From the NCBI RefSeq assembly GCF_025950095.1, contig NZ_JAPDDR010000012.1, forward strand, positions 1 through 64,000: a stretch of 64,000 bases of DNA, in the 5' to 3' direction. The translations under genes were made by a program, and so were the position numbers. The notes below the pieces were generated by a model. It did no database searches. It was not told the DNA's origin and saw nothing but the letters and a program-made list of their open reading frames with translations. Positions within the stretch are counted from its first letter, which is position 1. Each line of letters begins with the position of its first letter. Shown piece after piece: positions 27,722-37,055 of this stretch. The DNA comes from Luteolibacter rhizosphaerae. GTDB taxonomy: Bacteria > Verrucomicrobiota > Verrucomicrobiia > Verrucomicrobiales > Akkermansiaceae.

Positions 27722-30700
27722 ATGTCTGCCCGGCTTTTCCAAGCTTACCTCCCTGCCCTGCTCTGCGCCCTCGCATTGCCCGCAGCTTGGGCGGTTCCGG
27801 CTCCCGGCGAGATCCTCATGGCCAGCTGGCCCACCCTCTCCCCGGACGGAAAAACCCTCGCCTTCGAGTGGCGTGACGACCTCTGGTCCGTCCCCGTCGA
27901 AGGCGGCCTCGCCGAGCGTCTCACCGCCCACCCCGCCCGCGACAGTTTCCCCCATTATTCCCCGGATGGGAAATCCCTCTACTTTTGCTCCAGCCGCGCC
28001 GGCTTCCTCCAGCTCTTCTCCATGCCCGCCGAAGGCGGCCCCGCCGCCCAGCACAGCTTCCACTCCGAAGGCGCGAGCCTGGAAGACATCACGCCGGACG
28101 GCACCAAGGCGCTGGTAAGAGGACTCCGCGACGAGCCCGGCTTCCGGCCGGAACGCCTGATGGAGATCGACCTGCGCCGCGAATCCCCGGAAACCTACCT
28201 CTTCAACGAGAAGGGGCAGTCGGCGCGCTACAGCCCGGATGGAACCAAAGTCCTCTTCTGCCGCGAGGGGGAGCAACTCTACCGCAAGGGCTACCGGGGC
28301 CCGCGGGCTTCATCGATCTGGCTCTACGAGGTGAAGACCAAGGCCTTCACCAGCTTGATCAAGGAAGAAGCTGAGGCCCGCTCGCCACTCTGGAAACCGG
28401 ATGGCAGCGGCTTCTACTACGTCTCCGAACGCGACGGCACCTTCAACCTGTGGTCGCGGGACTTCGCCAGCGGCAAGGACGAGCAACTCACTGCCTTCAA
28501 AGACGACGGCGTGATCCGCCCGGCGGTAGCGGAGGACGGCTCCGTGATCGTCTTCCGCCGCGGCTTCCATCTCTGGGCCTGGCGGCCGGGTGGCAAGGCG
28601 GAGCAAATCCCGATCCGCCAGCAGGAGGACCTGCCGGACACCACCCAGGAGCTCCGGAAGATCACGGGCACGGTGGACGCCGACTTTTCACCGAGCGGAC
28701 TGGAAATGGTCTTCTGCGCCGAGGGCGAGCTATGGACCTCCGACACCGTGCTGCGCGAGCCGAACCGCATCACTCGCAGTTCCGCCCGCGAAGAGGATGC
28801 CGCCTTTTCTCCCGACGGCCGATGGATCTACTACATCAAGGATGAAGGCACGGAGCGGAACGTTTGGCGCGTGGCTCGCAAGGACGAGGGTGACTACTGG
28901 TGGCGGGCCGATGCCTTCCAACATGAGCAGGTGACACGCGGCACCGAGGCCAAGCGGCGGATGCGACTGAGCCCGGATGGCACGCGGATCGCCTACATTT
29001 CGGGCGGAGGGAATCTTCACGTTGCGGATGCCGACGGTAGTTCCGACCAACTGCTCTTCGCGTGCTGGGATGCGCCGACTTTCGATTGGTCTCCCGATTC
29101 GGGTTGGCTGGTCTTCGCGGCACAGGATCAGAACTTCAACCGTGACATCTATGTTCTGGCGGCGGACGGCTCGCGTGAGCCCTTCAACCTTTCGCGACAT
29201 CCCGACTTCGAGGGCTCGCCGAAATGGTCGCCGGATGGCCGCAGAATCGCCTTTACCGGGCGGCGCCTGAACAACGAGATGGGCCTCTTCTTCGTGGACC
29301 TCAAGCTGGAAGAAGCCGTCCGCTCGACCCGCGATCGCCGTGAACTGGATGCGGAATCCGCGATGCGCGACGACCCGCTCTATCGGCAAGAAGACAGCGA
29401 ACGCGAGAACGACGACTCCGAAGAGCCCGAGGAAACGAAAGCGGCTGAATCCCTGCCGGACACTACCCGGCCTGAGCAGGTGCCCACGCCGGAGAAACCG
29501 AAGCGCAAACGCATGCGGATCGATTTCGAGGGTCTGAGCGAGCGCATCGTGCGCCTGAATACCCGCGGCATCGAACCCGAGCGGATGCTGTGGTCGGCGG
29601 ACTCGAAAGCGATCCTCTTCCAAAGCAAAAACAGCTCCAATGACAAGCTCTTCAAGATCGAAGCTCGCCAAGGAGCTTCGATGCAGGATGAGGCCGAGCA
29701 CCGTGGTCTGCCGATCCGCGTGGACAAGGACGGTTCCCTCTTCTGGATCGTCGATCAGACGCCCGCCCTGCTGAAGAAGGGCAAGCTGACGAAGTATCCC
29801 ATCACCGCGCGCCTGGTGCGGGATCGGGTGGCGCACCAGCGCCTGTGGTTCCGCAGCGTGTGGCGGACTCTCCGGGACCGCTTCTATGATCCGTCGATGA
29901 ACGGCAAGGATTGGGAGAAGATCCTGGCGAAGTACGAGGACGCTGCCGCGTATTCACCCGATTCACCGACTTTCGACGGAGTGGTGGGCATGATGCTCGG
30001 TGAACTGAATGCCTCTCACCTGACATTCATTTCTTCCGTCTGGCCGAAACCTTGGGAAAACGAGGGAGCCGAATTCCAATCCACACGGCACCTCGGTATT
30101 CGCTTCCAACGTCACGGTGCAGGCGATCCGCTCACCGTGGCATCGGTGATTGCGGGCAGCCCTGCGGCTCTGTGCAAGCCACCGGTGGAATCTGGCGACA
30201 CGATCGTGAAGATCAATGGACGACCGATCGACAGCTCGATGCCGGTTCACCGCTTCATGAATGGCCGCTTGGACCGCGACATCGAGTTGGTCGTCCGTGA
30301 CAAGAAGGGCAAGGAGCACATTCATGACCTACACCCGATCAGCTACGAGCGGGCACGGGAACTGGCGGAAGCGCAAGTGGTGATCGATAACCGCAAGCGC
30401 GTGGAGGAGATGTCCGGCGGACGCTTGGGCTATGTCCACATCGCTCGGATGTATTGGGACGAATTCGAGCAATTCGAGCGCGAGATCTACGCCGCCGGTC
30501 ACGGCAAGGAGGGCTTGGTCATCGACATCCGTGACAACGGCGGCGGCTTCATCACCGATCATCTGCTTACCGTGCTCTGCCAACCGCAGCACGCGGTGAC
30601 GATTCCCCGCGGCGGTGGTCCGGGTTATCCTCAGGACCGTAAAGTCTATGCCTCCTGGCACAAACCGCTGGTGGTGGTCTGCAACCAGAACTCCTTCTCG

Positions 30701-31054
30701 AATGCCGAGATCTTTGCCCACGCCATCAAAACATTGGGACGCGGACCAATCGTCGGTGTGCCAACGGCCGGCGGCGTGATCTCCGCTTCCCGTGAAAAGA
30801 TTCTCGATGCTGGAACGCTCCGCGTGCCATTCCGCGGCTGGTTCTCGCCCAAGGACGGCACCGACATGGAGATGAACGGTGCCATCCCGGATCACATTGT
30901 CTGGCCCGAACCCGGACAACTCGTGGCCGGAGAAGACCCGCAGCTCGGAAAGGCTGTCGAGGTCCTGATCAAGGATGTCGACACTGCGGAGAAGCAGGAG
31001 TTCGTGCCGAAGTATCGCAGCGGCTACAAGGCAGAGGGAGAGAAGGTGGAGTGA
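27722..31054 (+). CDS. Tricorn-type protease with beta-propellers, PDZ and S41 core
   Basis: 1110 residues with a signal peptide (cleavage near AWA, residue 25). Residues 30-300 and 320-540 are PD40/WD40-like beta-propeller blades (repeats of SPDGK, YSPDG, WSPDG). An acidic, disordered insert follows (about 560-600). The C-terminal half holds the C1 helical domain, a Ser-His pair in GELNASHLTF, a PDZ domain (VIAGSPA, then VESGDTIVKINGRPI) and an S41 core with IDIRDNGGGF and the nucleophile in NSFSNAEIF (near residue 990). Tricorn degrades peptides released by larger proteases; the signal peptide puts this one outside the cytoplasm. Where archaeal tricorn has Asp after the catalytic Ser, Asn is present here. 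Confidence 0.9.
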   Translation: MSARLFQAYLPALLCALALPAAWAVPAPGEILMASWPTLSPDGKTLAFEWRDDLWSVPVEGGLAERLTAHPARDSFPHYSPDGKSLYFCSSRAGFLQLFSMPAEGGPAAQHSFHSEGASLEDITPDGTKALVRGLRDEPGFRPERLMEIDLRRESPETYLFNEKGQSARYSPDGTKVLFCREGEQLYRKGYRGPRASSIWLYEVKTKAFTSLIKEEAEARSPLWKPDGSGFYYVSERDGTFNLWSRDFASGKDEQLTAFKDDGVIRPAVAEDGSVIVFRRGFHLWAWRPGGKAEQIPIRQQEDLPDTTQELRKITGTVDADFSPSGLEMVFCAEGELWTSDTVLREPNRITRSSAREEDAAFSPDGRWIYYIKDEGTERNVWRVARKDEGDYWWRADAFQHEQVTRGTEAKRRMRLSPDGTRIAYISGGGNLHVADADGSSDQLLFACWDAPTFDWSPDSGWLVFAAQDQNFNRDIYVLAADGSREPFNLSRHPDFEGSPKWSPDGRRIAFTGRRLNNEMGLFFVDLKLEEAVRSTRDRRELDAESAMRDDPLYRQEDSERENDDSEEPEETKAAESLPDTTRPEQVPTPEKPKRKRMRIDFEGLSERIVRLNTRGIEPERMLWSADSKAILFQSKNSSNDKLFKIEARQGASMQDEAEHRGLPIRVDKDGSLFWIVDQTPALLKKGKLTKYPITARLVRDRVAHQRLWFRSVWRTLRDRFYDPSMNGKDWEKILAKYEDAAAYSPDSPTFDGVVGMMLGELNASHLTFISSVWPKPWENEGAEFQSTRHLGIRFQRHGAGDPLTVASVIAGSPAALCKPPVESGDTIVKINGRPIDSSMPVHRFMNGRLDRDIELVVRDKKGKEHIHDLHPISYERARELAEAQVVIDNRKRVEEMSGGRLGYVHIARMYWDEFEQFEREIYAAGHGKEGLVIDIRDNGGGFITDHLLTVLCQPQHAVTIPRGGGPGYPQDRKVYASWHKPLVVVCNQNSFSNAEIFAHAIKTLGRGPIVGVPTAGGVISASREKILDAGTLRVPFRGWFSPKDGTDMEMNGAIPDHIVWPEPGQLVAGEDPQLGKAVEVLIKDVDTAEKQEFVPKYRSGYKAEGEKVE

Positions 31055-31320
31055 GCCGTTCCCGGTATGTCACGCCCCGCGTCACGGGAATCGCATTGCT
31101 CGTCGCGGGTTATCTCGTCGGCTATTTCCCAAGCACCTCCTACCACCGCGGAAGCTTGGGAGGACCGGAGATCCACCACCGCATCTTCCGGTCGAGACTC
31201 CATCTGGCACTTTATAGGCCGCTGACGATTTTGGAGAGAACGCTTCGGGAGCCCGCCGTGGAATGGTATGCCGAGGCCGAGCGAGAGGGCGCTTGGCTGC
31301 CGCCTTCCATCGCGCCGTAG
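31051..31320 (+). CDS. Small single-TM protein overlapping the tricorn gene
   Basis: 89 residues from a GTG that overlaps the protease stop (GTGA), so coupling is likely. One membrane segment near the N-terminus (VTGIALLVAGYLVGYF), then a basic, Arg/His-rich part (HHRIFRSRLHLALYRPL) and an acidic tail. No family recognised. The overlap suggests it is made with the tricorn protease, perhaps as a small membrane partner. Confidence 0.5.
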   Translation: MSRSRYVTPRVTGIALLVAGYLVGYFPSTSYHRGSLGGPEIHHRIFRSRLHLALYRPLTILERTLREPAVEWYAEAEREGAWLPPSIAP

Positions 31321-31332
31321 GGGCAGCATGGG

Positions 31333-31373
31333 AACAAAAGAAAGCGGCGGAGGACTCATCGCCCTCCACCGCT
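31333..31373 (-). terminator. Intrinsic terminator after yebC
   Basis: On the minus strand an 11-bp stem (31363-31373 with 31343-31353, one G-T pair, 9-nt loop) is followed by CTTTCTTTTG. It lies 27 bases past the yebC stop and between two convergent genes. Confidence 0.75.
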
Positions 31374-31399
31374 GTGAAAGTGTTTTTCGGAAAGACTCC

Positions 31400-32110
31400 T
31401 CAAGCCAAGTTGGTGAAGACGACCTGCACGTCATCGTCGTCTTCGATTTTCTCAAGGATGGCTTCCACCTCGGCCATCTGTTCTTCGGTCAACTCGATCG
31501 GCTGGGTCGGAATGCGCTCGAGCCCCGCCTTCTTAGTGGCGATGCCGAGCTTTTCGAAGGCGGAAGTCAGGCTGGAGAAGCTGCCGTAGTCGCCGATCGC
31601 ACGGGTAATCCCGTCCTCGGTCTCAAGCTCTTCCAGGCCGGCATCGATCAGCTCCAGTTCGAGCTCTTCCAGATTCAGATCCGGGCCGGCTTCAAACTCC
31701 ACCACCGCCTTGCGGGTGAACATGAAGTCGAGTTGCCCGCTGTTCACGATCTGTCCGCCATTCTTGTTGAAGATGGTCTTCATGTTGACCACCGAGCGGT
31801 TCGTGTTGTCGGTAGCGCATTCGATGTAGAAGAGAGAACCGTGCGGGCCTTTTCCCTCGTAGGCCACTTCCACGATATCGGCAGCGTCTTTGCCAGCAGC
31901 ACGCTTGATGGCGGCGTCGATCTTGTCTTTCGGCAGATTTTGGCCCTTGGCATTGGCAATGGCCAGGCGCAGCGGGGCATTGGCCGCCGGGTCCGGGCCG
32001 CCGTTCTTCGCAGCCATGGTGATGGATTTGGCGAGCTTGGGGAAAACGCGGGACATGGTATCCCAGCGGGCTTCCTTGGCTCGGCGGCGGCATTCGAAGG
32101 CTCGTCCCAT
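31400..32110 (-). CDS. yebC: YebC/PmpR family transcriptional regulator or ribosome-associated factor
   Basis: 236 residues. Begins MGRAFECRRRAKEARWDTMS, the family's positively charged start, then KLAKSITMAAKNGGPDPAANAPLR, NLPKDKIDAAIKRA and YEGKGPHGSLFYIECATDN, all diagnostic. C-terminal acidic segment AEVEAILEKIEDDDDVQVV. The family was named as DNA-binding regulators; recent work assigns some members to relief of ribosome stalling. Normal length. Own terminator downstream. Confidence 0.93.
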   Translation of the reverse strand: MGRAFECRRRAKEARWDTMSRVFPKLAKSITMAAKNGGPDPAANAPLRLAIANAKGQNLPKDKIDAAIKRAAGKDAADIVEVAYEGKGPHGSLFYIECATDNTNRSVVNMKTIFNKNGGQIVNSGQLDFMFTRKAVVEFEAGPDLNLEELELELIDAGLEELETEDGITRAIGDYGSFSSLTSAFEKLGIATKKAGLERIPTQPIELTEEQMAEVEAILEKIEDDDDVQVVFTNLA

Positions 32111-32200
32111 ATATACGAAAGATTCTCGGTTGGCGGGATTGAAGCGTAGGCAGCGGCGCGGGCAAGCCCAAGAGTCGCCAGCCCTGCCGACAATCGCGCC

Positions 32201-34252
32201 CTAAGCCCCCATCGGCATCGCCAGCGGACGCTTGCCGGTGGCGGACTGGATAGCCCCACCGATAGCTGGCGCGATCGCAATGATCGGGCACTCTCCGGCT
32301 CCGGCGGATGGTAGATCCTTGCGATCCAGCAACACAATTTCGATGGGCGGAACATCGGAGAACCGCGGGACACGATACTTGGAGAAGGTAGGATTGAGGA
32401 TCTTGCCATCCGCGAAACGGATCGCTTCGAAGAGCGCACCGCCGAGTCCCATGACGATACTCCCTTCCACTTGGCTCTTCAGGTGCACCGGATTGACGGT
32501 CGCACCGCATTCGAAAGCGGCCACGATCCGCCGGACCTTCACCTCCCCGTCCTTCCCCTCGACCTCCACGCAATTGGCGACGTAGCCTCCTTTGTCGATT
32601 CCACAGGCGATGCCGCAGTGCCCTTTGCGGTCCTTCCACCCGAACTTCTCGGCAGCCGCCTCGAGAACCGCGCGCAAGCGCTCGTCTTTCAGATTGCGGA
32701 GCCGGAATTCCAAAGGATCGAGCCCGGCTAGAGCTGCCAGTTCGTCCATCGCGGATTCGCGTGCGAAGCCATTCGCGGCCGCGGCTAGACCGCGATAGGA
32801 GCCTTGTCGCAAAGGCGAGCGGCTGCCGTGGCTGCGTACCGATTTCACCGGAACCTCGTACGGCGTCTCGATCGCCGCACCGCCGGGATTGTGGCTATGG
32901 AATTCCCACGCCGTGAGCTTGGCCTCCTTGTCGATTGCCGCGCGCACTTCGATCACTGCCGCGGGACGGAAGTAGGCCCACCAGAACTCTTCTTCGCGCG
33001 ACCAAGAGACCTTCACCGGCCGCTCCACGGCCTTCGCCAGGCGGGCCGCCTCCACCGCCGCCTCTCCACTGTGCTTGCCGCCGTACCCCGACCCCGTGTC
33101 GGGAACAATCACTCGAACTTTCTCGGGCGGCAGCGAGAACGCTTTGGCCAGTTCGTCCTTCACGCCGAAAGGCCGCTGGGTACCGGTCCATGCCGTCAGC
33201 TTGCCATCCTTCCACTCGGCGACGCCCGCCCTTGTTTCCAAGGGGCAGTGGGCGATGTATTCCACATTGAAGGTCTTCTCCAGCTTTTGCGCGGCAGTCG
33301 CGAGCGCCTCGTCGATTCGCTTACCCTCGTCGCCGCGGTCGATCTTGTTCTTCAGTACTTCCCACAGACCGGCATTGGAGGGACCTCCGCCGCCTTCCCA
33401 TTCGACCGCCATAGCATCGATCGCTTGCTGCGCGAGAGACGGATTGGGAGCGGTCACACCCACGAAGTCGCCATCTTTCACCACGCTCACGCCTTCCATC
33501 GCCTTGGCCTTGGTGTCGTCGAGCGACTTGAGCTTTGCGCCGTAAACTGGAGCCCGCAGTATCTTGCCATGCAGCATGCCGGGTAAGGACATGTCTGTGG
33601 TATAGAGGTGCTTGCCGGTCACGAAATCGCGGCCATTGATCTTCGGCACGGAGGTTCCGGCGATCTTCCATTCGCTCGCTGGCTTGAGCTTCGTGTCACT
33701 GGTCACGGTGGCGGCGAGCTTCCTGTCCTTCAGAAGCTGGGCGTAAGTCGCCCTCTTCTCTTCCCGCGTTTCTGCCTTCGGACGGATCACGCTGCCCTCC
33801 GCCGCGGAGAGATCGCCGCGATCAACATCCCATTCCTTTGCTGCCAAGTCGATCAATTCCTCCCGGGCCGTGGCAGCGACCTTGCGCAAGTGCAGCGCCA
33901 TATCCGGAGTGCTGCGACTTCCGAAGGTTCCCATGTCGAAAGGCACGAGATCGGTATCCGCCATCAGCATATGGATGCGTTCAATGGGAAGGTGAAGCTC
34001 CTCCGCGATTGCTTGGGCAAGCGAGGTACGGATGTTTTGCCCCACCTCCGTTTTCCCCGTGAAAACCTGCACTACACCATCTTCGCCAATGTGTAGCCAT
34101 GCACCAAGATTCATCGGGCGGGGCGAACCACCCCGGCGATTACCCCGCTGCTGTGCCGTTAGCTGCGGAGTGAGAAACGCGACGAGCAGGCCCCCCCCTA
34201 GGAGCTTGAAGAAATGGCGGCGGTCGAATACCCGGGCTTCCAAGGCTTTCAT
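32201..34252 (-). CDS. Molybdenum hydroxylase large subunit, IorB/aldehyde oxidase type, Tat-exported
   Basis: 683 residues from the ATG at 34252, sharing its A with the stop of the 2Fe-2S gene (TGATG). Twin-arginine signal RRHFFKLLGGGLL near residue 10. Xanthine-dehydrogenase-family fold: VFTGKTEVGQNIRTSLAQ, DTGSGYGGKHSGEAAVEAARL, RQGSYRGLAAAANGFARESAMDEL, and C-terminal SAGAGECPIIAIAPAI, where the catalytic Glu (GAGE) is kept but followed by Cys rather than the usual Pro-Pro. Likely oxidises an aldehyde or N-heterocycle in the periplasm using molybdopterin cytosine dinucleotide; the substrate cannot be read from the sequence. The signal region contains a run of eight C (34191-34198). Confidence 0.87.
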   Translation of the reverse strand: MKALEARVFDRRHFFKLLGGGLLVAFLTPQLTAQQRGNRRGGSPRPMNLGAWLHIGEDGVVQVFTGKTEVGQNIRTSLAQAIAEELHLPIERIHMLMADTDLVPFDMGTFGSRSTPDMALHLRKVAATAREELIDLAAKEWDVDRGDLSAAEGSVIRPKAETREEKRATYAQLLKDRKLAATVTSDTKLKPASEWKIAGTSVPKINGRDFVTGKHLYTTDMSLPGMLHGKILRAPVYGAKLKSLDDTKAKAMEGVSVVKDGDFVGVTAPNPSLAQQAIDAMAVEWEGGGGPSNAGLWEVLKNKIDRGDEGKRIDEALATAAQKLEKTFNVEYIAHCPLETRAGVAEWKDGKLTAWTGTQRPFGVKDELAKAFSLPPEKVRVIVPDTGSGYGGKHSGEAAVEAARLAKAVERPVKVSWSREEEFWWAYFRPAAVIEVRAAIDKEAKLTAWEFHSHNPGGAAIETPYEVPVKSVRSHGSRSPLRQGSYRGLAAAANGFARESAMDELAALAGLDPLEFRLRNLKDERLRAVLEAAAEKFGWKDRKGHCGIACGIDKGGYVANCVEVEGKDGEVKVRRIVAAFECGATVNPVHLKSQVEGSIVMGLGGALFEAIRFADGKILNPTFSKYRVPRFSDVPPIEIVLLDRKDLPSAGAGECPIIAIAPAIGGAIQSATGKRPLAMPMGA

Positions 34253-34728
34253 CACGATTTGCTGGCGAGGGTTTCGGAAGCGCGCTTCACGGCGGCACGG
34301 ATGTTGTTGTAGACACCGCAGCGGCAGATGTTGCCATCCATCGCGGTGAGGAGCTGCTCTTCCGTCGGCTGCGGGTGTTCCTCCAAGAGGGCCACCGCGC
34401 TCATGATCATGCCGCAGGTGCAATAGCCGCACTGCAGGGCATCCGCATCGAGGAATGCCTGCTGGACCGGATGCAATCTGCCCTCCTTCTCCAAGCCTTC
34501 GATCGTGCGGATCTCCGACTCGCCCACGGACCCGGCAGAAACACGGCAGGACCGCACCGGTTTCCCGTCGACCAGTATCGTGCAAGCCCCGCATTGCCCT
34601 TCTCCGCAGCCCGGCTTGCACCCGGTGAGCCCAAGATCATCGCGCAGCACGCTAAGAAGGATCCGCTCGCCATCCGCCTCTAAAGCGGTAGCGCGGCCGT
34701 TGATGTGGAGACGGGTAACAGTGGCCAT
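34252..34728 (-). CDS. Molybdenum hydroxylase 2Fe-2S small subunit, IorA type
   Basis: 158 residues. Plant-type 2Fe-2S cluster motif GCKPGCGEGQCGACTILVDG (about 36-55) and the second, all-helical cluster motif CGYCTCGMIM with DGNICRCGVY. Transfers electrons from the large subunit to an external acceptor; no FAD subunit is nearby, typical of the two-subunit isoquinoline-oxidoreductase branch that uses a cytochrome or other periplasmic acceptor. No signal peptide, consistent with export by hitch-hiking on the Tat-signal large subunit. First gene of the pair. Confidence 0.92.
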   Translation of the reverse strand: MATVTRLHINGRATALEADGERILLSVLRDDLGLTGCKPGCGEGQCGACTILVDGKPVRSCRVSAGSVGESEIRTIEGLEKEGRLHPVQQAFLDADALQCGYCTCGMIMSAVALLEEHPQPTEEQLLTAMDGNICRCGVYNNIRAAVKRASETLASKS

Positions 34729-34789
34729 GGGTCTGAGGAGCCTGACCCTCCCGCGGGTCGCGCGGGGATCAAGGTGAAACCCTGCCAGA

Positions 34790-34829
34790 TGGAAAAGGGT
34801 TGCGGATCAAGGAAGCTTCCTCGCAACCC
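34790..34829 (-). terminator. Intrinsic terminator after the Tat-exported protein gene
   Basis: GGGTTGCG (34797-34804) pairs with CGCAACCC (34822-34829), with an inner GGAAGCTTCC palindrome; on the minus strand CCCTTTTCC follows. It separates the 34835-36343 gene from the molybdenum hydroxylase pair, so these are not one operon. Confidence 0.65.
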
Positions 34830-34834
34830 CGCCC

Positions 34835-36343
34835 TTACAACGCCGCGCGGCTGCGGACGACCAGCGGACTATCCGCGCCACCTGAACCCTTCAGCCAGTG
34901 AACGCTGGCAGCGAGGAAGCGGTTGCGGAAGGCAGGTGAAAGTGACTTGTAGTCCTCGATGATCGCACTGCTGAACTTGTAGTCGTGGGAGTCGGTGCCT
35001 TTCATGTAGATGAGGCGCTGCGCCGCATCCGTAAAGAGCTTCGGGTCGCCTCCGGCATCCAAGAAATCCAGCGTGCGGCGGGCCGCGCCGAGGCGATCGT
35101 CGTTCAGACCGGCGAAAATCTCGTCCACGGCGGCATGTCCGCGCGACTCGCTGACGATCGGCTCAAAGGTATCGATCTCCACTCCGCCACTGATGCCCGC
35201 ATCCTCGCGGAAGAGCGGGAGAAACGAAGCATTCTGAAGCATCAGAAAGCGCCGGGTTTCGTCATCCGAAGCGTGCCGGAACGCGTAGTGAAGCGCATTC
35301 GTGGTAGTGCACGCATGCAGCGCGATGATACCCGGTGCCCGCATCAGCAGTTCCGCGGAGCACTGGAACATCGCATCCCAGACCGGTTGCGGACTGCAGC
35401 CGCTGTTAATCAGAGATACCACCTTGGCCGAGGCTTCATCCCAAGATCCGGAGCGAAGTACGGCGAGCAAATCCGCGGCAGCACCGGAGCGGTTCTCACC
35501 GCCATTCCATGTCACGCGGAGTTCCTTAAGGCGCTCCGCATTCTTGCGACCCGGCCGGTCGGCGAGGGCGTCGCCATCGGCAGGGTTGGTCCCATCGCAC
35601 GCGAGGAGAGCGTAAGCGAGGGACCGGAGGACCGGTTCCGAGTGCTGCCAGCCGATGGTCTGGAGCAGACGCCAGCTATTCGCGACGTAGATCGCCTTGT
35701 GTCCGATGTCACGGTAGTCGCGGGCTCCATATCGGCAAAAAAGATCGAAAGCATCCTGCGAACTCGATCCGCGCGCCAGACTCGCGGCGGCGCTATCGGC
35801 GCAAGAGCAATCCCAAGCATCCATGCCCTTGCGGAATGCTTCCGCGGCACGGTCGGCGGGAGGCACGGAAGGCTCGTAAACCCCCTCCATGGTCCAATCG
35901 CCCTCCTTCTTGTCGCGGGCTTGGGAGGCTTTGAACTGATCGACCGCCCAGAGCAGGGGCAACCAGCGGTCGGCGTCCGGCGAATTCTGGCTGGCGAGAT
36001 GGGCGGAATTGACGACGAGGACAGCGTGGAATTTGAACCCGACAGGGCGCGGCTGGATGTTCCGGATGCCGGCGAGGAAGGTTGCTGCAAGGATCTCGCG
36101 ATGCGTGGTACCGGTCTTGATCCTCTGACCTACTTCCTCAATCACCCGCTCCCGTGGTGTGTCCTCGAGGAGGCGCACCAGTGGTTCGATCTCCGGAAGA
36201 AAGCGGACGATGGAGGCATCGACACCGGCCTCCGCCGCCGAAATAGCAGGCAATCGGGATAGGAACTCCAAAGCTCCCGTCCCCAGCAAGGCCCCCTGCG
36301 TGGCGGTGGCTAGAAAGCCCCGCCGTGTGTATTCGTTGCTCAT
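34835..36343 (-). CDS. Tat-exported protein of unknown function, 502 residues
   Basis: Start at 36343 (MSNEYTRRGFLATATQGALL), a textbook twin-arginine signal; the frame is open upstream but that part is not protein-like. The mature part is largely helical with two related segments around FHAVLVVNSAHLAS (about 115-128) and LRSLAYALLACDG, and conserved-looking HACTTTNALHYAFRHA and RLIYMKGTDSHDYKFSSA. The His pairs could bind metal or heme, but no family is recognised. It lies downstream of plsC in the same direction with a 91-base gap and has its own terminator. Cofactor-containing export is suggested by the Tat signal, not shown. Confidence 0.7.
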   Translation of the reverse strand: MSNEYTRRGFLATATQGALLGTGALEFLSRLPAISAAEAGVDASIVRFLPEIEPLVRLLEDTPRERVIEEVGQRIKTGTTHREILAATFLAGIRNIQPRPVGFKFHAVLVVNSAHLASQNSPDADRWLPLLWAVDQFKASQARDKKEGDWTMEGVYEPSVPPADRAAEAFRKGMDAWDCSCADSAAASLARGSSSQDAFDLFCRYGARDYRDIGHKAIYVANSWRLLQTIGWQHSEPVLRSLAYALLACDGTNPADGDALADRPGRKNAERLKELRVTWNGGENRSGAAADLLAVLRSGSWDEASAKVVSLINSGCSPQPVWDAMFQCSAELLMRAPGIIALHACTTTNALHYAFRHASDDETRRFLMLQNASFLPLFREDAGISGGVEIDTFEPIVSESRGHAAVDEIFAGLNDDRLGAARRTLDFLDAGGDPKLFTDAAQRLIYMKGTDSHDYKFSSAIIEDYKSLSPAFRNRFLAASVHWLKGSGGADSPLVVRSRAAL

Positions 36344-36434
36344 TTCGAACTCCCCGACCCGACTGGGAAGTTGAGCACGGATTTCCTCAGACGCAAGAAG
36401 CGGCTGCGGAATTTCACGTAGAAATGAAAAGAGC

Positions 36435-37046
36435 TCAGGCCGTCTTGATCGCATCCATGATGCGGTCGGCGATGTGCTGGTAGCCGTGCTTGCCCTTGGC
36501 CGTATTCAACTCGTCTTCCGTCAACCGGATCGGCTTACCGATATAGAGCGTAATCTGGGTGAAGCGGATGCGGCCGGAGCCACGCGGCAGAGCCTCGCGG
36601 GCACCTTCGATCCGGATCGGCTGGATGACCGCGTTGGACTTCACGGCGATCAGGCCGACTCCCGGTTGGGCCGCACCCATGTTGCCATCGAGACTGCGCT
36701 CCCCTTCCGGGAAAATCAGCACGCGGCGGCCCGAGGCGAGCAGCTTGATGATGGCCTTCAGGCTCGTCATGTCCGGACGGTCCTGATCGACCGGGATCGA
36801 GTTCCAAGCAAGGTAGATCCACTTCAGCAGCGCCCCCTTCATCAGGGTTTTACGGGCGAGGTAGAACATCTCGTCCTGATACAAGGTGCCGATCAACGGC
36901 GGATCGAGGAAGCTCTCGTGGTTCGAGGCAATCAGCACCGCCCCGTCCCGGACCAGATTCTCACGGCCAATGACCTTCAGCCCGAAGAGCGAGCGATAGG
37001 CACTGCCGAAAAGAGACCAACCGAACCAATAGACCCAACGCATCAC
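36435..37046 (-). CDS. plsC: 1-acyl-sn-glycerol-3-phosphate acyltransferase
   Basis: 203 residues. Acyltransferase motifs: NHESFLDPP (the N-H-x4-D block), then VDQDRPD, FPEGERS (block III) and PIRIEG (block IV). Adds the second acyl chain in phospholipid synthesis at the inner membrane; an N-terminal hydrophobic segment (WVYWFGWSLFG) may anchor it. Follows cmk by 9 bases and is probably the last gene of the tyrA-aroA-cmk-plsC operon. Confidence 0.9.
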   Translation of the reverse strand: MMRWVYWFGWSLFGSAYRSLFGLKVIGRENLVRDGAVLIASNHESFLDPPLIGTLYQDEMFYLARKTLMKGALLKWIYLAWNSIPVDQDRPDMTSLKAIIKLLASGRRVLIFPEGERSLDGNMGAAQPGVGLIAVKSNAVIQPIRIEGAREALPRGSGRIRFTQITLYIGKPIRLTEDELNTAKGKHGYQHIADRIMDAIKTA

Positions 37047-37055
37047 AGTCGTTTG

